DNA from: Amycolatopsis circi
GTDB taxonomy: Bacteria > Actinomycetota > Actinomycetes > Mycobacteriales > Pseudonocardiaceae
Assembly: GCF_003385235.1 (NCBI RefSeq)
Contig: NZ_PQIA01000047.1
Span: 1-59,112 of the forward strand
Direction: 5' to 3'
DNA: 59,112 nucleotides
This document shows positions 41,280-50,044 of the stretch, piece after piece. The notes beneath the pieces are model-generated. The model searched no databases and had not been told where the DNA came from. It saw only the letters and a list, made by a program, of their open reading frames with translations. Numbering within the stretch: position 1 is the stretch's first letter; every line of letters begins with the position of its first letter. The translations under genes were made by a program, and so were the position numbers.

Positions 41280-43853
41280 CTATTCAGGAGAGAGCATGGC
41301 GATCGAGGTCTTGCCGCGCACCGCGAGCCAGGTCGGGAAGAGCGTGGCGACCATGCTTACCACGACCGCCAGCAGGACCACCACCGCATAAATCCACAAT
41401 GGACCATACGGCAGCCAGCTGTCGGACACCGCCTGGCTGAACGGGACCAGCATCGCGAGCGAGACGGCGGTGCCGAGGACCACGCCGATGATCGCGACGA
41501 CCATCCCCTCCACAGCCATCACGCCGAGCACCTGGCCCCGGCTCGACCCGGCGAGGCGCTGCAGGCCGAACTCTCGCCGCCGGTGCGCGGTCGAGAGCAC
41601 GAGCGTGTTGACCACCGAGATCGCGGCATAGAGCAGGATCATGCCGACCACGAGGTAGTTGACCCAGGCGTTGGCTTCCTGTTCCTGCACGAACTTGGCG
41701 GTGAGCGTGTCCCGGTTCGCGACCTGCACGCCGGGCGAGTCCTGAGCCAGCCCGTCGAGCGTGCCCATCAGCTGCGAGACGCTCGTGCCCGCCGCCGCGG
41801 TGACGAGCACCTGCGACGCGATCCCGTCCGTGGTGTGCGGAGCCAGTGTGCCCGCGGGCATCAGCGCGGTGGCGAAAGCCGGTGCGGACCGCAGTGTCGC
41901 GACCACGCGCAAGCGCACCTGGGTGCCGTCACCGAGTCGCAACCCGATCTCGTCGCCGACCTTGGCGTGCAGCCGGTCCGCGTTGTCGGCCGGAAGCGCG
42001 ATGGTGTTGCCCCGCAAGTCGTTCAACGATCCGGAAGCGAGTTCCGCGGCCCGGGTCTTCGCGACCGCGTCGCCGGTGACCCCGGTCAACGCGAGCCCGT
42101 CCTCGTCCTGGCCCGGGTCCGACGGCTTCTCGTTGTAGCCCTTGCTGGTCACGTATGCCGAAGCGGTGCCGACCCCGGGCAGCGTCCGGACCTTGTCGAG
42201 CAACCCGGTGCTGACGTCGCCGGTCGACGAGGTGACCACCGCGTCCGCCGAAAGGTTCGACGCGTACTTCTGCTTCGCCGATTCCACCTGTGTGGTCTGG
42301 AAATAGAGCATGAACACGGCCAGCGTCGTGGCGAGCATGACCGGCACGACCGCACCGGACATCGGCAGCCAGCGCACCCGGGCGTTGGCCATCGCGAGAT
42401 AGCCGGACAATCCGCTCACCGCGCGCACCGGAACCCGCAGCACCGCGACCATCAACCGGGTGATCCCCGGTGCGAAGAGCGCGACCGCCGCCGCGACAAG
42501 GGTGACCGCCGGACCGGCCGTGCTGGCCGCGAGCGGTCCGTCCATCACCGTGATCGTCAGGTAAGCGAGCGCCACGCCGCCGATCAGGCTGCCGATGCCC
42601 CACCAGAGCCGGAACGACGTCAGCCAGCGCTTCGGAGAGACCAGTTCCTGCATCGCCTCCACCGGACGCGTCCGCCCGGCGTACCGCGCCGCGACAAATC
42701 CGGCACCCCACGCTGACAGCAAGCCAACAAGAATGCCCGCCGCGGTCGGAATCCAGTCCTGGTGATACGCCAGCACCGGCTCGAAGACGCCGAAGCCGGA
42801 CAGCCGGTCGAACAGCCAGTTCCCGAGCAATTCGCCGGGGAAAGCCGCCAGCACAGTCGCGAGCACGCCGATCACCATCGACTCCGCGGTGATCATGCGG
42901 CTGACCTGCTTCGGCGTCGCTCCGACCGCACGCAGCAACGCAACCTCGCGACGGCGCTGCTGCACCGACAGCCCCAGCGTGCTGGCGACCACGAACAGGG
43001 CCACCTGCACGGCCAGCCCGCCGAACACCGCGGCCAGGATCACCAGGATTTCCCCGCCGTCGCTCGCCTGCGCGAACTCGGCCGTCCCCCGCGCGACGCC
43101 GGTCAGCGCGACCGCGTGCTGGTCTCGCACTACGTTCGCGATCTGCGTGCTCAGCGCGGCCGGATCCGTGCCTGCCGTGGGAAGCACGCCGAACGCGTCG
43201 ACCTGCCCGGTCGCGGGCGTCAGCGCGAGAGCGTCTTCGTGGGAGAAGAACACCGCGTCGGAAGCGATTTTCCCGCTCGCGACGGCGATTCCGACGACCT
43301 GGAAAGACCGGACGCCGCCACGCACGGCGATCTGCACCGAACCGCCCGCTGCCGCGCCGGTGGCGGCAGCCGTCGCCTGGTCCAGCACGACTTCGCCGCT
43401 GCGCTGCGGAGCCCGCCCGTCTGTCAGCGAATACGGGGCCAGCTCGGCGGTCGCCCAGTCGTGGCCCAACGCGGCGCCGCGGACCAATTTCGCGTCGGGA
43501 TCGCCGGGCAGCGTCGCCGGGATCGACACGTCGGGAATGACCTTCGCGACGCCCGGAACGGCCGCGATCTTGGCCCCGAGCGATGCGTCCAGGCGCACCC
43601 GTTCGGGCAGCGTCGCGGACTCGTGGTCCTCGTCCTCGGTGCCCGGGTTCGTCGGCGGAAGGTCGTAGTGCTGGTCGCCCGCGACGACTACCGGGGCCTC
43701 GGCGAGCCGCTGCGGCGGCACCCGGGGCGAGATCCCGGTCTGCATCAGCCCGCCGCACGCCATCACGATCGCGGTGCCGACGAGCAGCGCGACGAACGTC
43801 GCGGTGAATCCGGCCTTGCGGAACCGGAGCGTGCTCAGGGCAAGGCGCAGCAT
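41280..43853 (-). CDS. FtsX-family ABC transporter permease (MacB-like architecture)
   Basis: This 857-residue protein has a start-proximal membrane helix (RKAGFTATFVALLVGTAIVMACGG), a large extracytoplasmic domain, three helices, a central helix pair, a second extracytoplasmic domain and three final helices. That is the duplicated FtsX architecture of actinobacterial LolC/MacB-type exporters. ATG at 43853 shares one base with the ATPase stop. It likely exports lipophilic compounds or gives peptide resistance. It is controlled with the divergent kinase through the intergenic repeat at 44716 (inference), not through a SARP box. Confidence 0.92.
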   Translation of the reverse strand: MLRLALSTLRFRKAGFTATFVALLVGTAIVMACGGLMQTGISPRVPPQRLAEAPVVVAGDQHYDLPPTNPGTEDEDHESATLPERVRLDASLGAKIAAVPGVAKVIPDVSIPATLPGDPDAKLVRGAALGHDWATAELAPYSLTDGRAPQRSGEVVLDQATAAATGAAAGGSVQIAVRGGVRSFQVVGIAVASGKIASDAVFFSHEDALALTPATGQVDAFGVLPTAGTDPAALSTQIANVVRDQHAVALTGVARGTAEFAQASDGGEILVILAAVFGGLAVQVALFVVASTLGLSVQQRRREVALLRAVGATPKQVSRMITAESMVIGVLATVLAAFPGELLGNWLFDRLSGFGVFEPVLAYHQDWIPTAAGILVGLLSAWGAGFVAARYAGRTRPVEAMQELVSPKRWLTSFRLWWGIGSLIGGVALAYLTITVMDGPLAASTAGPAVTLVAAAVALFAPGITRLMVAVLRVPVRAVSGLSGYLAMANARVRWLPMSGAVVPVMLATTLAVFMLYFQTTQVESAKQKYASNLSADAVVTSSTGDVSTGLLDKVRTLPGVGTASAYVTSKGYNEKPSDPGQDEDGLALTGVTGDAVAKTRAAELASGSLNDLRGNTIALPADNADRLHAKVGDEIGLRLGDGTQVRLRVVATLRSAPAFATALMPAGTLAPHTTDGIASQVLVTAAAGTSVSQLMGTLDGLAQDSPGVQVANRDTLTAKFVQEQEANAWVNYLVVGMILLYAAISVVNTLVLSTAHRRREFGLQRLAGSSRGQVLGVMAVEGMVVAIIGVVLGTAVSLAMLVPFSQAVSDSWLPYGPLWIYAVVVLLAVVVSMVATLFPTWLAVRGKTSIAMLSPE

Positions 43854-44650
43854 CAGCGCACCGTCCCGACGGTGTTCCGGCCGTCGCGGCCAAGCCGCGA
43901 CGCACGCGAACTCAACGCGGTCAGCCCGCGCGCGACCTCGTCCACGGTCGGTTCGTGCAACTCGCCGGCGAACTGGCCGTCGGCGAGGAACAGCACCCGG
44001 TCGGCGTAGGAGGCGGCGACCGGATCGTGCGTCACCATCACGATGGTCTGCCGCTCGGCCCGCACCGCGGTGCGCAGCAGGTCCAGGATCTCGCTCGCCG
44101 ACGTCGTGTCGAGCGCGCCGGTCGGCTCGTCGGCGAAGGTCACGTGCGGGCGGCTGACCAGCGCGCGGGCGATCGCCACGCGCTGTTGTTGGCCGCCGGA
44201 CAATTCACCGGGCCGGTGCCCGCGCCGTCCGCCGAGCCCGACCTGGTCGATGATCCGGTTCACCAGCGCCGGATCGGCCCGTTTGCCCGCCAGCCGCAGC
44301 GGCAGCGTGACGTTGTCGACCACGTCCAGCGACGGCAGCAGGTTGAACTGCTGGAAGATGAATCCGATGTGGTCGCGGCGCATCCGGGTCAGCTGCGCCT
44401 CGTCGAGCCGGCCGAGGTCCTGGTCGGCGAGCACGACCGTGCCCGAATCCGGCTGGTCGAGCCCCGCCGCGCAGTGCAGCAGCGTGCTCTTGCCCGAACC
44501 GGACGGTCCCATCACCGCGGTGAAACTGCCGCGCGCGAACGAAACGGAAATCCCGTCGAGTGCGACGACGCGGGCCCGGTTCCCTCCGTAGAACTTGGTG
44601 ACGGACCGGAGCGTCACCGCATCCGTGCTTGACTGTCCGGACTGGTACAT
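43853..44650 (-). CDS. LolD/MacB-type ABC transporter ATP-binding protein
   Basis: This 265-residue ATPase has Walker A GPSGSGKSTLL, signature ELSGGQQQRVAIARAL, Walker B HVTFADEPTGALD and the H-loop MVTHDP. The LSGGQQQRVAIARAL form is typical of exporters paired with FtsX-like permeases. ATG at 44650 has GGGAG about 7-8 nt upstream. It forms a two-gene unit with the permease. Confidence 0.95.
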   Translation of the reverse strand: MYQSGQSSTDAVTLRSVTKFYGGNRARVVALDGISVSFARGSFTAVMGPSGSGKSTLLHCAAGLDQPDSGTVVLADQDLGRLDEAQLTRMRRDHIGFIFQQFNLLPSLDVVDNVTLPLRLAGKRADPALVNRIIDQVGLGGRRGHRPGELSGGQQQRVAIARALVSRPHVTFADEPTGALDTTSASEILDLLRTAVRAERQTIVMVTHDPVAASYADRVLFLADGQFAGELHEPTVDEVARGLTALSSRASRLGRDGRNTVGTVR

Positions 44651-44715
44651 CGGTCACTCTCCCAGGCGCGTCGGGCTGTAGAAGAAACCTACGAGCGCTC
44701 ACGCCGGATTCCGAT

Positions 44716-44751
44716 GGTGCTAGCTCTTCGATCCGGACGGGTCCTAGCACC
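44716..44751. promoter_or_regulatory. Inverted repeat between divergent ABC exporter and histidine kinase
   Basis: GGTGCTAG (44716-44723) and CTAGCACC (44744-44751) form a perfect 8-bp inverted repeat with a 20-nt spacer, centred about two helical turns apart. It stands between the minus-strand exporter operon and the plus-strand kinase gene and is a plausible dimer site for the LuxR-type response regulator encoded at 46138-46782. Confidence 0.6.
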
Positions 44752-44788
44752 CCTGCAAGGATTGCCCGGAACAGCACATAATCGGGAT

Positions 44789-46069
44789 ATGCCCACTACC
44801 GACGCCCGCGAGCCGGCGGCGCCCAAGCCCTGGTTCGCCAGCGGCGGCCTCGCCGTGCTGCACAGCACCGCGCTGGGCCTGCTCGCACCGGTCGAGGCGG
44901 TGCTTTTCGCGCTCCTGGCCTGCGCTGCTTCGCTGCTGGGCGTGGGCGTCGGGGTGTTCCTGATCCCTCCGGTGGTCTACGCCGTCCGCGCGGTGGCCAA
45001 TCTGCAGCGGAAACTGCACAGCACCTGGACCGGACGGCAGGTGGCGCAGCCGTATCTCCCGCTGCCCGAGGGCACGCGGTTTTTTCAGGTTTTCGCGCGA
45101 TTGCTGGCCGACCGTGCCACTTGGCGGGACACTGCCTGGCTGCTGGTGGACTGCACCATCGGCTGCGTGCTGACGCTGCTGCCGGTGGCCATCGTCATCG
45201 ACGGCGTGCGCGGGTTGTTGATGCCGCTGCTCTATCCGATTCTGGACGATCTGTGGCTCGGCGACTGGTACGTCGCGCTGCCGGTGGACAACCCGGCGGT
45301 CGCCTGGATCGCCGTGGTACTCGGCCTGCTGCATTTTCCGCTCGCCCTCTGGGCCGCGCCGCACCTGCTGAAGCTGCACGCGGCGCTGGCGGCCAAATTC
45401 CTTTCCCCGTCCGAAAGCACCGTCCTCGCCCAGCGCGTCCAGCACCTCACCACCACGCGTGACGACGCCGTCGGCCATCAGGCGCTGGAACTGCGCCGGA
45501 TCGAGCGCAACCTGCACGACGGCGCGCAAGCCCGGCTGGTCGCGATGGGAATGACGCTCGACGCGGCGGCGAAACTCGCCGAACGGCAGCCCGAAGCCGC
45601 GAAGAGCCTGTTGGAAGAGGCCAAGGCGAGTTCGGTGAAAGCCCTGCAGGAACTGCGCGACCTGGTCCGCGGGATCCAGCCGCCGGTGCTGGTCGACCGC
45701 GGTCTCGCCGACGCGGTCCGCGAACTCGGCATGGAAGCGACGCTGGAGATGGAAGCGACCGTCGACCTTCCTGGCCGGTTCGCGCCCGCCGTCGAGACGG
45801 CCGCGTATTTCACCGTTTCCGAGGTGCTCAACAACGCGATGAAGCATTCCGGCGCGGATTCCGGGAAAATCGACGCGCACCATTCCGGCGGGCGGCTGTC
45901 CATCACGGTCACCGACTACGGCAAGGGCGGCGCCGACCCGGCCAAGGGCACCGGGCTGCGGGAGCTGGAACGCCGGCTCGCCCCGCTGGACGGGTTCCTC
46001 ACCGTGCTCAGCCCGCTCGGCGGGCCGACCTCGGTGGTCATCGAAATCCCCTGTACGCCGGTCGGCTGA
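44789..46069 (+). CDS. Membrane sensor histidine kinase (NarL-type, HisKA_3)
   Basis: This 426-residue protein has an N-terminal sensor region with four membrane helices (about 15-200), then a dimerisation box ELRRIERNLHDGAQARLVAMG with the phospho-His in NLHDG, and an ATPase domain (NNAMKHSGA, VTDYGKGG, GTGLRELERR). ATG at 44789 is chosen since upstream codons read as non-coding. Partner is the regulator encoded convergently on the other strand. Sensor-kinase/ABC-exporter pairs of this kind usually respond to envelope-active peptides; the signal here is unknown. Confidence 0.92.
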   Translation: MPTTDAREPAAPKPWFASGGLAVLHSTALGLLAPVEAVLFALLACAASLLGVGVGVFLIPPVVYAVRAVANLQRKLHSTWTGRQVAQPYLPLPEGTRFFQVFARLLADRATWRDTAWLLVDCTIGCVLTLLPVAIVIDGVRGLLMPLLYPILDDLWLGDWYVALPVDNPAVAWIAVVLGLLHFPLALWAAPHLLKLHAALAAKFLSPSESTVLAQRVQHLTTTRDDAVGHQALELRRIERNLHDGAQARLVAMGMTLDAAAKLAERQPEAAKSLLEEAKASSVKALQELRDLVRGIQPPVLVDRGLADAVRELGMEATLEMEATVDLPGRFAPAVETAAYFTVSEVLNNAMKHSGADSGKIDAHHSGGRLSITVTDYGKGGADPAKGTGLRELERRLAPLDGFLTVLSPLGGPTSVVIEIPCTPVG

Positions 46070-46075
46070 AGGCGT

Positions 46076-46128
46076 TCCGTGAGGGGAACCCTGAGGGACT
46101 CTGAGTCCCTCAGGGTTCCCCTCACGGA
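46076..46128. terminator. Perfect 25-bp-arm palindrome between convergent kinase and regulator (REP-like copy 1)
   Basis: Arms of 25 bp beginning TCCGTGAGGGGAACCCTGAG flank a CTG loop, with no mismatch. It fills the gap between two converging stops, so it should terminate both transcripts. Imperfect copies lie at 46866 and 49039. Confidence 0.9.
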
Positions 46129-46137
46129 CTTGAAGCC

Positions 46138-46782
46138 TCACTGGCGCAGGTAGGCCAGCACCGCCTGCACCCGGCGGTTGCTGTCCTCGGACACCGGCAG
46201 CCGCAGTTTCGCCAGGATGTTGTTGATGTGCTTGGACACCGCCTTTTCGGTGACGTACAGCTCGGCGGCGATGTTGCTGTTGGACCGCCCCTCGGCGATC
46301 AGCCGGAGCACCTCGTTCTCCCGCGGAGTGAGGCTCTCCAGCGCGACGTCGCGCGTGTTGTGCGTGAACAGCCGCGACACCACCTCGGGGTCCATCATGG
46401 TGTTGCCCGCGGCGACCCCGCGCAGCACGTCGACGAAGTGGTCGCCGTCGAGCACCCGGTCCTTGAGCTGGTAGCCGACCGCGCCCGCGCCGTCGGCCAG
46501 CAATTCGTTGACGTACAAGCGTTCGACGTACTGCGACAACACCAGCACCGGCAGCCCTGGCACCCGGCGGCGCGCCTCGATCGCCGCGCGCAGGCCCTCG
46601 TCGGTGAACGACGGCGGAAGCCGGATGTCCACCACGCCGATGTCCGGCTTCTCGGTGACCAGCGCGTTCAGCAGATCCGGCCCGTTGTCGAGCGCCGCGA
46701 CGATCGTCATCCCGTGCGCTTCGAGCAACCGGACCAGCCCGTCGCGGAGCAGAAACTGGTCTTCGCCGATGACCACGCGCAC
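46138..46782 (-). CDS. LuxR/NarL-family response regulator
   Basis: This 214-residue protein has a receiver (MRVVIGEDQF acid pocket, phospho-Asp in IGVVDIRLPP, Lys in YQLKDR) and a C-terminal helix-turn-helix (LTPRENEVLRLIAEGRSNSNIA to EKAVSKHINNILAKL). GTG at 46782 with AGGTGAAG upstream. It converges with the histidine kinase rather than sharing an operon, which is unusual for NarL-type pairs. Confidence 0.94.
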   Translation of the reverse strand: MRVVIGEDQFLLRDGLVRLLEAHGMTIVAALDNGPDLLNALVTEKPDIGVVDIRLPPSFTDEGLRAAIEARRRVPGLPVLVLSQYVERLYVNELLADGAGAVGYQLKDRVLDGDHFVDVLRGVAAGNTMMDPEVVSRLFTHNTRDVALESLTPRENEVLRLIAEGRSNSNIAAELYVTEKAVSKHINNILAKLRLPVSEDSNRRVQAVLAYLRQ

Positions 46783-46865
46783 AGAGCTTCACCTTTTCGT
46801 CGCCGCGGCAGTTGCGCCCCTGATTATAGGGGCGCGGGCGAGAGTTCCGTGTCGGTTCGGCCTGC

Positions 46866-46920
46866 GTCCGTGAGGGGAACCCTGACGGAATCTGATTCCC
46901 TCAGGGGTCCCCTCACGGAC
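46866..46920. repeat. REP-like palindrome copy 2
   Basis: A 55-nt inverted repeat with arms beginning GTCCGTGAGGGGAACCCTGA, a CTG loop and two mismatched positions. It is between the KAS-like stop and the response regulator start on the minus strand, and can act as a terminator for the KASIII operon. Confidence 0.88.
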
Positions 46921-46934
46921 CGCGGAAGCGGCGG

Positions 46935-47723
46935 TCAGGCGAGCGGGGACGCGGACGGCTCGATTTCCCGGGCGAAGGCGCAGATTCCCAGAGTTCCGCG
47001 AATCGGGTCGTAATCGGCGAGCACCGCGGGCGGTTCGGCCCACAGGGCGGTGGCGGAGCGTCCTTCGGCGATCGGTCCGCTGGTCAGGCCTGGTCCGTAG
47101 CGTTCAGCTGGCGCGAGCCGGTCGGCCTCGGCCCGAGCGTCGGCCGGGTCGATTCCGGGCAGGACCGCGACTCGGGTGTTGCCAGCGCCAGCCTCGAAGA
47201 GCAGCGCGACCGCCGCGTCCGTCGGCGGGCGTTCTCCCGCGTACGGCATACCGCGCTGTTCCATGATGAGGATCAGCACGCGGTGCATCGGCTTGCGGCG
47301 CACGTATCCAGCCGCGACTCGCAGGGCGAGGAACCCGGCGAGCGGTCCTTGCCCGGAAACCGAGTACGTCATCGGGCCGCCCGGCAGCACTGCGGTCAGG
47401 TTGACCGGAGCCGACAGGCGCGGGTCGAAATCGGGGCCGTCGTGCGCTACGACGACCAGGTCGATCGGCTCGCTCACCTGGTCGTGAAGCAATTCCCGGG
47501 CCAGGGAGATGAACGTGTTGCCTTGCGCGTTGGCGACCAGCTCCGGCTCGTAGCCGACGTCGTGTCCGGCGGCCAGGTCGGTGAAGTAGCGCGTCATGAT
47601 CGGGCCGTCGAGCCGGTCTTTTCCGGACTCGAATCGCCGATGCAGCACGGTTTTCAATCCCATCGGCAGCACCGCGAACGGCGAGGTGCGCGTGGCCGCC
47701 TCGGGAGCACCAGCACTGAACAT
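46935..47723 (-). CDS. KASIII-like partner protein without catalytic residues
   Basis: The 262-residue protein has a thiolase-like first half. Its TYSVSGQGPLAGFLAL aligns with AFTVTDHACASGLLAL of the KASIII gene two places upstream; this puts Pro127 at the position of catalytic Cys109. PPTDAAVALLFEAG matches the GEGTAAVLVAPG strand. The HNxN region and the end of the fold are missing. It should be a non-catalytic or scaffold subunit, by analogy with a chain-length factor. ATG overlaps the decarboxylase stop by 4 nt. Without the neighbouring KASIII I would not have recognised it. Confidence 0.65.
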   Translation of the reverse strand: MFSAGAPEAATRTSPFAVLPMGLKTVLHRRFESGKDRLDGPIMTRYFTDLAAGHDVGYEPELVANAQGNTFISLARELLHDQVSEPIDLVVVAHDGPDFDPRLSAPVNLTAVLPGGPMTYSVSGQGPLAGFLALRVAAGYVRRKPMHRVLILIMEQRGMPYAGERPPTDAAVALLFEAGAGNTRVAVLPGIDPADARAEADRLAPAERYGPGLTSGPIAEGRSATALWAEPPAVLADYDPIRGTLGICAFAREIEPSASPLA

Positions 47724-49009
47724 CAGCCCTCCACCGCGGGAACCGGCAGCCGGTGCAGGTGCTGACGGCGCAACAGGTCGTCGGTCTGGTCTCGCTCACT
47801 GATTACATAGGACTGTCCATCATGGACTAGCACTTCGGCGGGGTAACCGTGGCTGAGGAACAGCACCGGCGACGCGCTCGGACCGTAGGCACCGGAGCGT
47901 TCCACTCCGATCAGGTCGCCCGGCTGGACCGGCGGCAGCGGGATCTTCTTGCCCAGCACGTCGTTCGGGGTGCACAGCGGACCGGTGATCTGCCAGGTTT
48001 CGGTGGCCGGTTCGTCGATCCGGTTGAGCAGCCGCATCGGGAAGTCGCGTTTGACGTACGAGCCGATCCCGACCGCGGCCATGTGGTGGTTCGTGCCGCC
48101 GTCGGCGACCGCGAAGTTCTGCCCCAGCGAGGTTTTGACATAACGGACGCGTACGACGTAGGTGCCGCTCATCGCGGTGAGGTAGCGGCCCAGCTCCATC
48201 ACCAGCCGGGTGCCAGGATGCCGCGTGGCGAACTCGTCGATCACCGGGTTGAGCCGCGAGGTCAGCAGCTCGAGGTCGAGGTCGCGTTCCCCCTCGAAGT
48301 ACGCCACGCCCAGGCCGCCGCCGACGTCGACCAGGTCGAGGCCGAAGCCCAGCCGCGCGGACAGCTGCTCGGCCAGCGCGAAGATGCGGGTGGTGTTCTC
48401 CACCACCGATTCCTCGCTGAGGATGCGCGTGCCCATGTACACCTGGACGCCCATGATCTTCACGTTCGCGTGCCGGGAAACCAGATCGTCGGCGGCGAAC
48501 AGCTGTTCCTCGTCAATACCGAACTGGCGCGGCTTTCCGCCCATCGTCAGCCCGGAACCCTTGACCGCGAAGCTGGGATTGACCCGCAACGCCACCCGCG
48601 CTCGCACTCCGCGCGCTCCGGCGAGCCGGTCGATCAACGCCAGTTCTCCGAAGGATTCGCAGACGATCGCCGCGATGTCCTCGTCCAGACAGGCTTCCAG
48701 TTCGGCCTGGCTCTTGCCCGGGCCAAGGAAAATGATGTCGCGCGGCTCGACCCCGGCGCGCCTCGCGGTGCGCAGTTCGGCGAGGCTCGACACCTCGGCG
48801 CGGGCCCCGTTGTCGTGCAGCACAGCGAGAATCGACACGTTCGGATTCGACTTCAGCGAGAAGAAGACCTCCATGCTGTCGTGCAGTTCCCGCCGCAGCC
48901 GGGACATCCGCCCGGCCAGCTCGCCGCCGTCGTAGACGAACAGCGGGGTTCCGTAACGGTCCGCCAGCTCGGTGATCCCGACGCCCTCGATCTCGAGTTC
49001 CGTACTCAT
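47723..49009 (-). CDS. Fold-type III PLP decarboxylase (LysA/BtrK-like)
   Basis: The 428-residue protein has the alanine-racemase-like barrel: Lys53 in VFFSLKSNPN for the PLP Schiff base, the glycine loop LVDVGGGLGVAYFEGE, LVMELGRYLTAMSG, and the C-terminal GPLCTPNDVLG where the active-site Cys and Asp of the family lie. Members decarboxylate diaminopimelate, ornithine or, as BtrK and SbnH, pathway intermediates; BtrK works on an ACP-bound glutamyl group. With a KASIII beside it, an amine-bearing starter unit is a plausible product (inference). ATG at 49009 has GGAG about 11 nt upstream. Confidence 0.88.
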   Translation of the reverse strand: MSTELEIEGVGITELADRYGTPLFVYDGGELAGRMSRLRRELHDSMEVFFSLKSNPNVSILAVLHDNGARAEVSSLAELRTARRAGVEPRDIIFLGPGKSQAELEACLDEDIAAIVCESFGELALIDRLAGARGVRARVALRVNPSFAVKGSGLTMGGKPRQFGIDEEQLFAADDLVSRHANVKIMGVQVYMGTRILSEESVVENTTRIFALAEQLSARLGFGLDLVDVGGGLGVAYFEGERDLDLELLTSRLNPVIDEFATRHPGTRLVMELGRYLTAMSGTYVVRVRYVKTSLGQNFAVADGGTNHHMAAVGIGSYVKRDFPMRLLNRIDEPATETWQITGPLCTPNDVLGKKIPLPPVQPGDLIGVERSGAYGPSASPVLFLSHGYPAEVLVHDGQSYVISERDQTDDLLRRQHLHRLPVPAVEG

Positions 49010-49038
49010 CAGGTTCTGCTCCTCTTGTCGTGGCGGGC

Positions 49039-49095
49039 GTGCCGTGAGGGGAACCTTCACGGACTCTGAGTCCCTCAGGGTTCCCCTCACGGCAC
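49039..49095. repeat. REP-like palindrome copy 3
   Basis: A 57-nt inverted repeat with outer arms GTGCCGTGAGGGGAACC and its complement, a CTG loop and a mismatched stretch in the middle of the left arm. It lies between the KASIII stop and the decarboxylase start, so it could attenuate expression inside this three-gene unit. Confidence 0.87.
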
Positions 49096-49111
49096 ACAGC
49101 AGCGCCTGCTC

Positions 49112-50026
49112 CTAGTGTTCGAAGACCATCGCGGAAAACGTCGAGCCGAGGCCGACCGAAACCATCAGGTAGCGCTCGCCCGGGTTCAGCAGCCCGAGCC
49201 GGGTCGCGGTGTGGTAGTTGAGAAACGGGTCCGCGCAGAAGCAATGGCCGGTGCGCGGGACGTTGCCGAGGAAGATCTTTTTCCGCGGCACGTCCATCGC
49301 CTCCGCCGCGCGGATCCACGAAACTTTGTTGACGTTGTGCGGAAGCACGAGCGCGAGATCGCTTGCCGTGCACCCGGCGGCTTCGAGCGCGGCGCGGGTC
49401 ACGTCGCCCAGCGCGTCCGGATAAATCTGCCGGAAGACCTTGTTCTGCTCTTCGTTCGTGATGACCTCGCCGCCCGGGCCGCCGAGCGTCGTCGTCGCGT
49501 AGCCGAGCAGCCGATCCCGTTGCCCGCCAGGGGCGACCAGCACCGCGGCGGTCCCCTCGCCCATCACCGCGACGTCCGGGATGATCTGCGCGGCCGGAGT
49601 AAAAGCCTTCTCCCCAGCGAGAATCAACGCCAGCGCGTCCGGGTCGCCGTCCTGTTCGAGCAGCGCACCGGCGAGGTCTAGCGCGAGCAGCCCGGACGCG
49701 CACGCGTGATCGGTAACCGTGAAAGCCAGCGCGTTCTGGAGTCCCAGCCGCTGCTGTACTTCGGCCAGCGGATCGAACGGAAACGGCGACGCCGCGGGCA
49801 CCGTCTTCGGCCGCAGCACGTACCGGACGCGCTCCTCGACCCCGGCGAACCCGTCGAGCTTCGCGACCGCGCCGAGCAGCATCTCGGTCTCGGACTCGGG
49901 CGATCGGCAGACCTCGGACAACCCGTAGATGCGATGCAGCCTGCGCAACTGGGCGTCGGTGAGGTCGAGTTCGTCCTGCAGCGACGCGATCGGCACCGCG
50001 GCGGGCAGGTAACTGGACACAGACAT
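49112..50026 (-). CDS. Beta-ketoacyl-ACP synthase III-like enzyme
   Basis: This 304-residue protein has the KASIII pattern with Cys109 in VTDHACASGLLAL, His230 in VLPHNVNKVSW and Asn255 in LGNVPRTGHCFCAD, matching the Cys-His-Asn triad of FabH. KASIII enzymes condense a starter thioester with malonyl-ACP, but many cluster-encoded homologues are acyltransferases. ATG at 50026 is the best start although its ribosome site is weak; the promoter position suggests a short leader. First of the three-gene unit with decarboxylase and KAS-like protein. Confidence 0.88.
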   Translation of the reverse strand: MSVSSYLPAAVPIASLQDELDLTDAQLRRLHRIYGLSEVCRSPESETEMLLGAVAKLDGFAGVEERVRYVLRPKTVPAASPFPFDPLAEVQQRLGLQNALAFTVTDHACASGLLALDLAGALLEQDGDPDALALILAGEKAFTPAAQIIPDVAVMGEGTAAVLVAPGGQRDRLLGYATTTLGGPGGEVITNEEQNKVFRQIYPDALGDVTRAALEAAGCTASDLALVLPHNVNKVSWIRAAEAMDVPRKKIFLGNVPRTGHCFCADPFLNYHTATRLGLLNPGERYLMVSVGLGSTFSAMVFEH

Positions 50027-50044
50027 CAGGCACGTCACCCCGAC

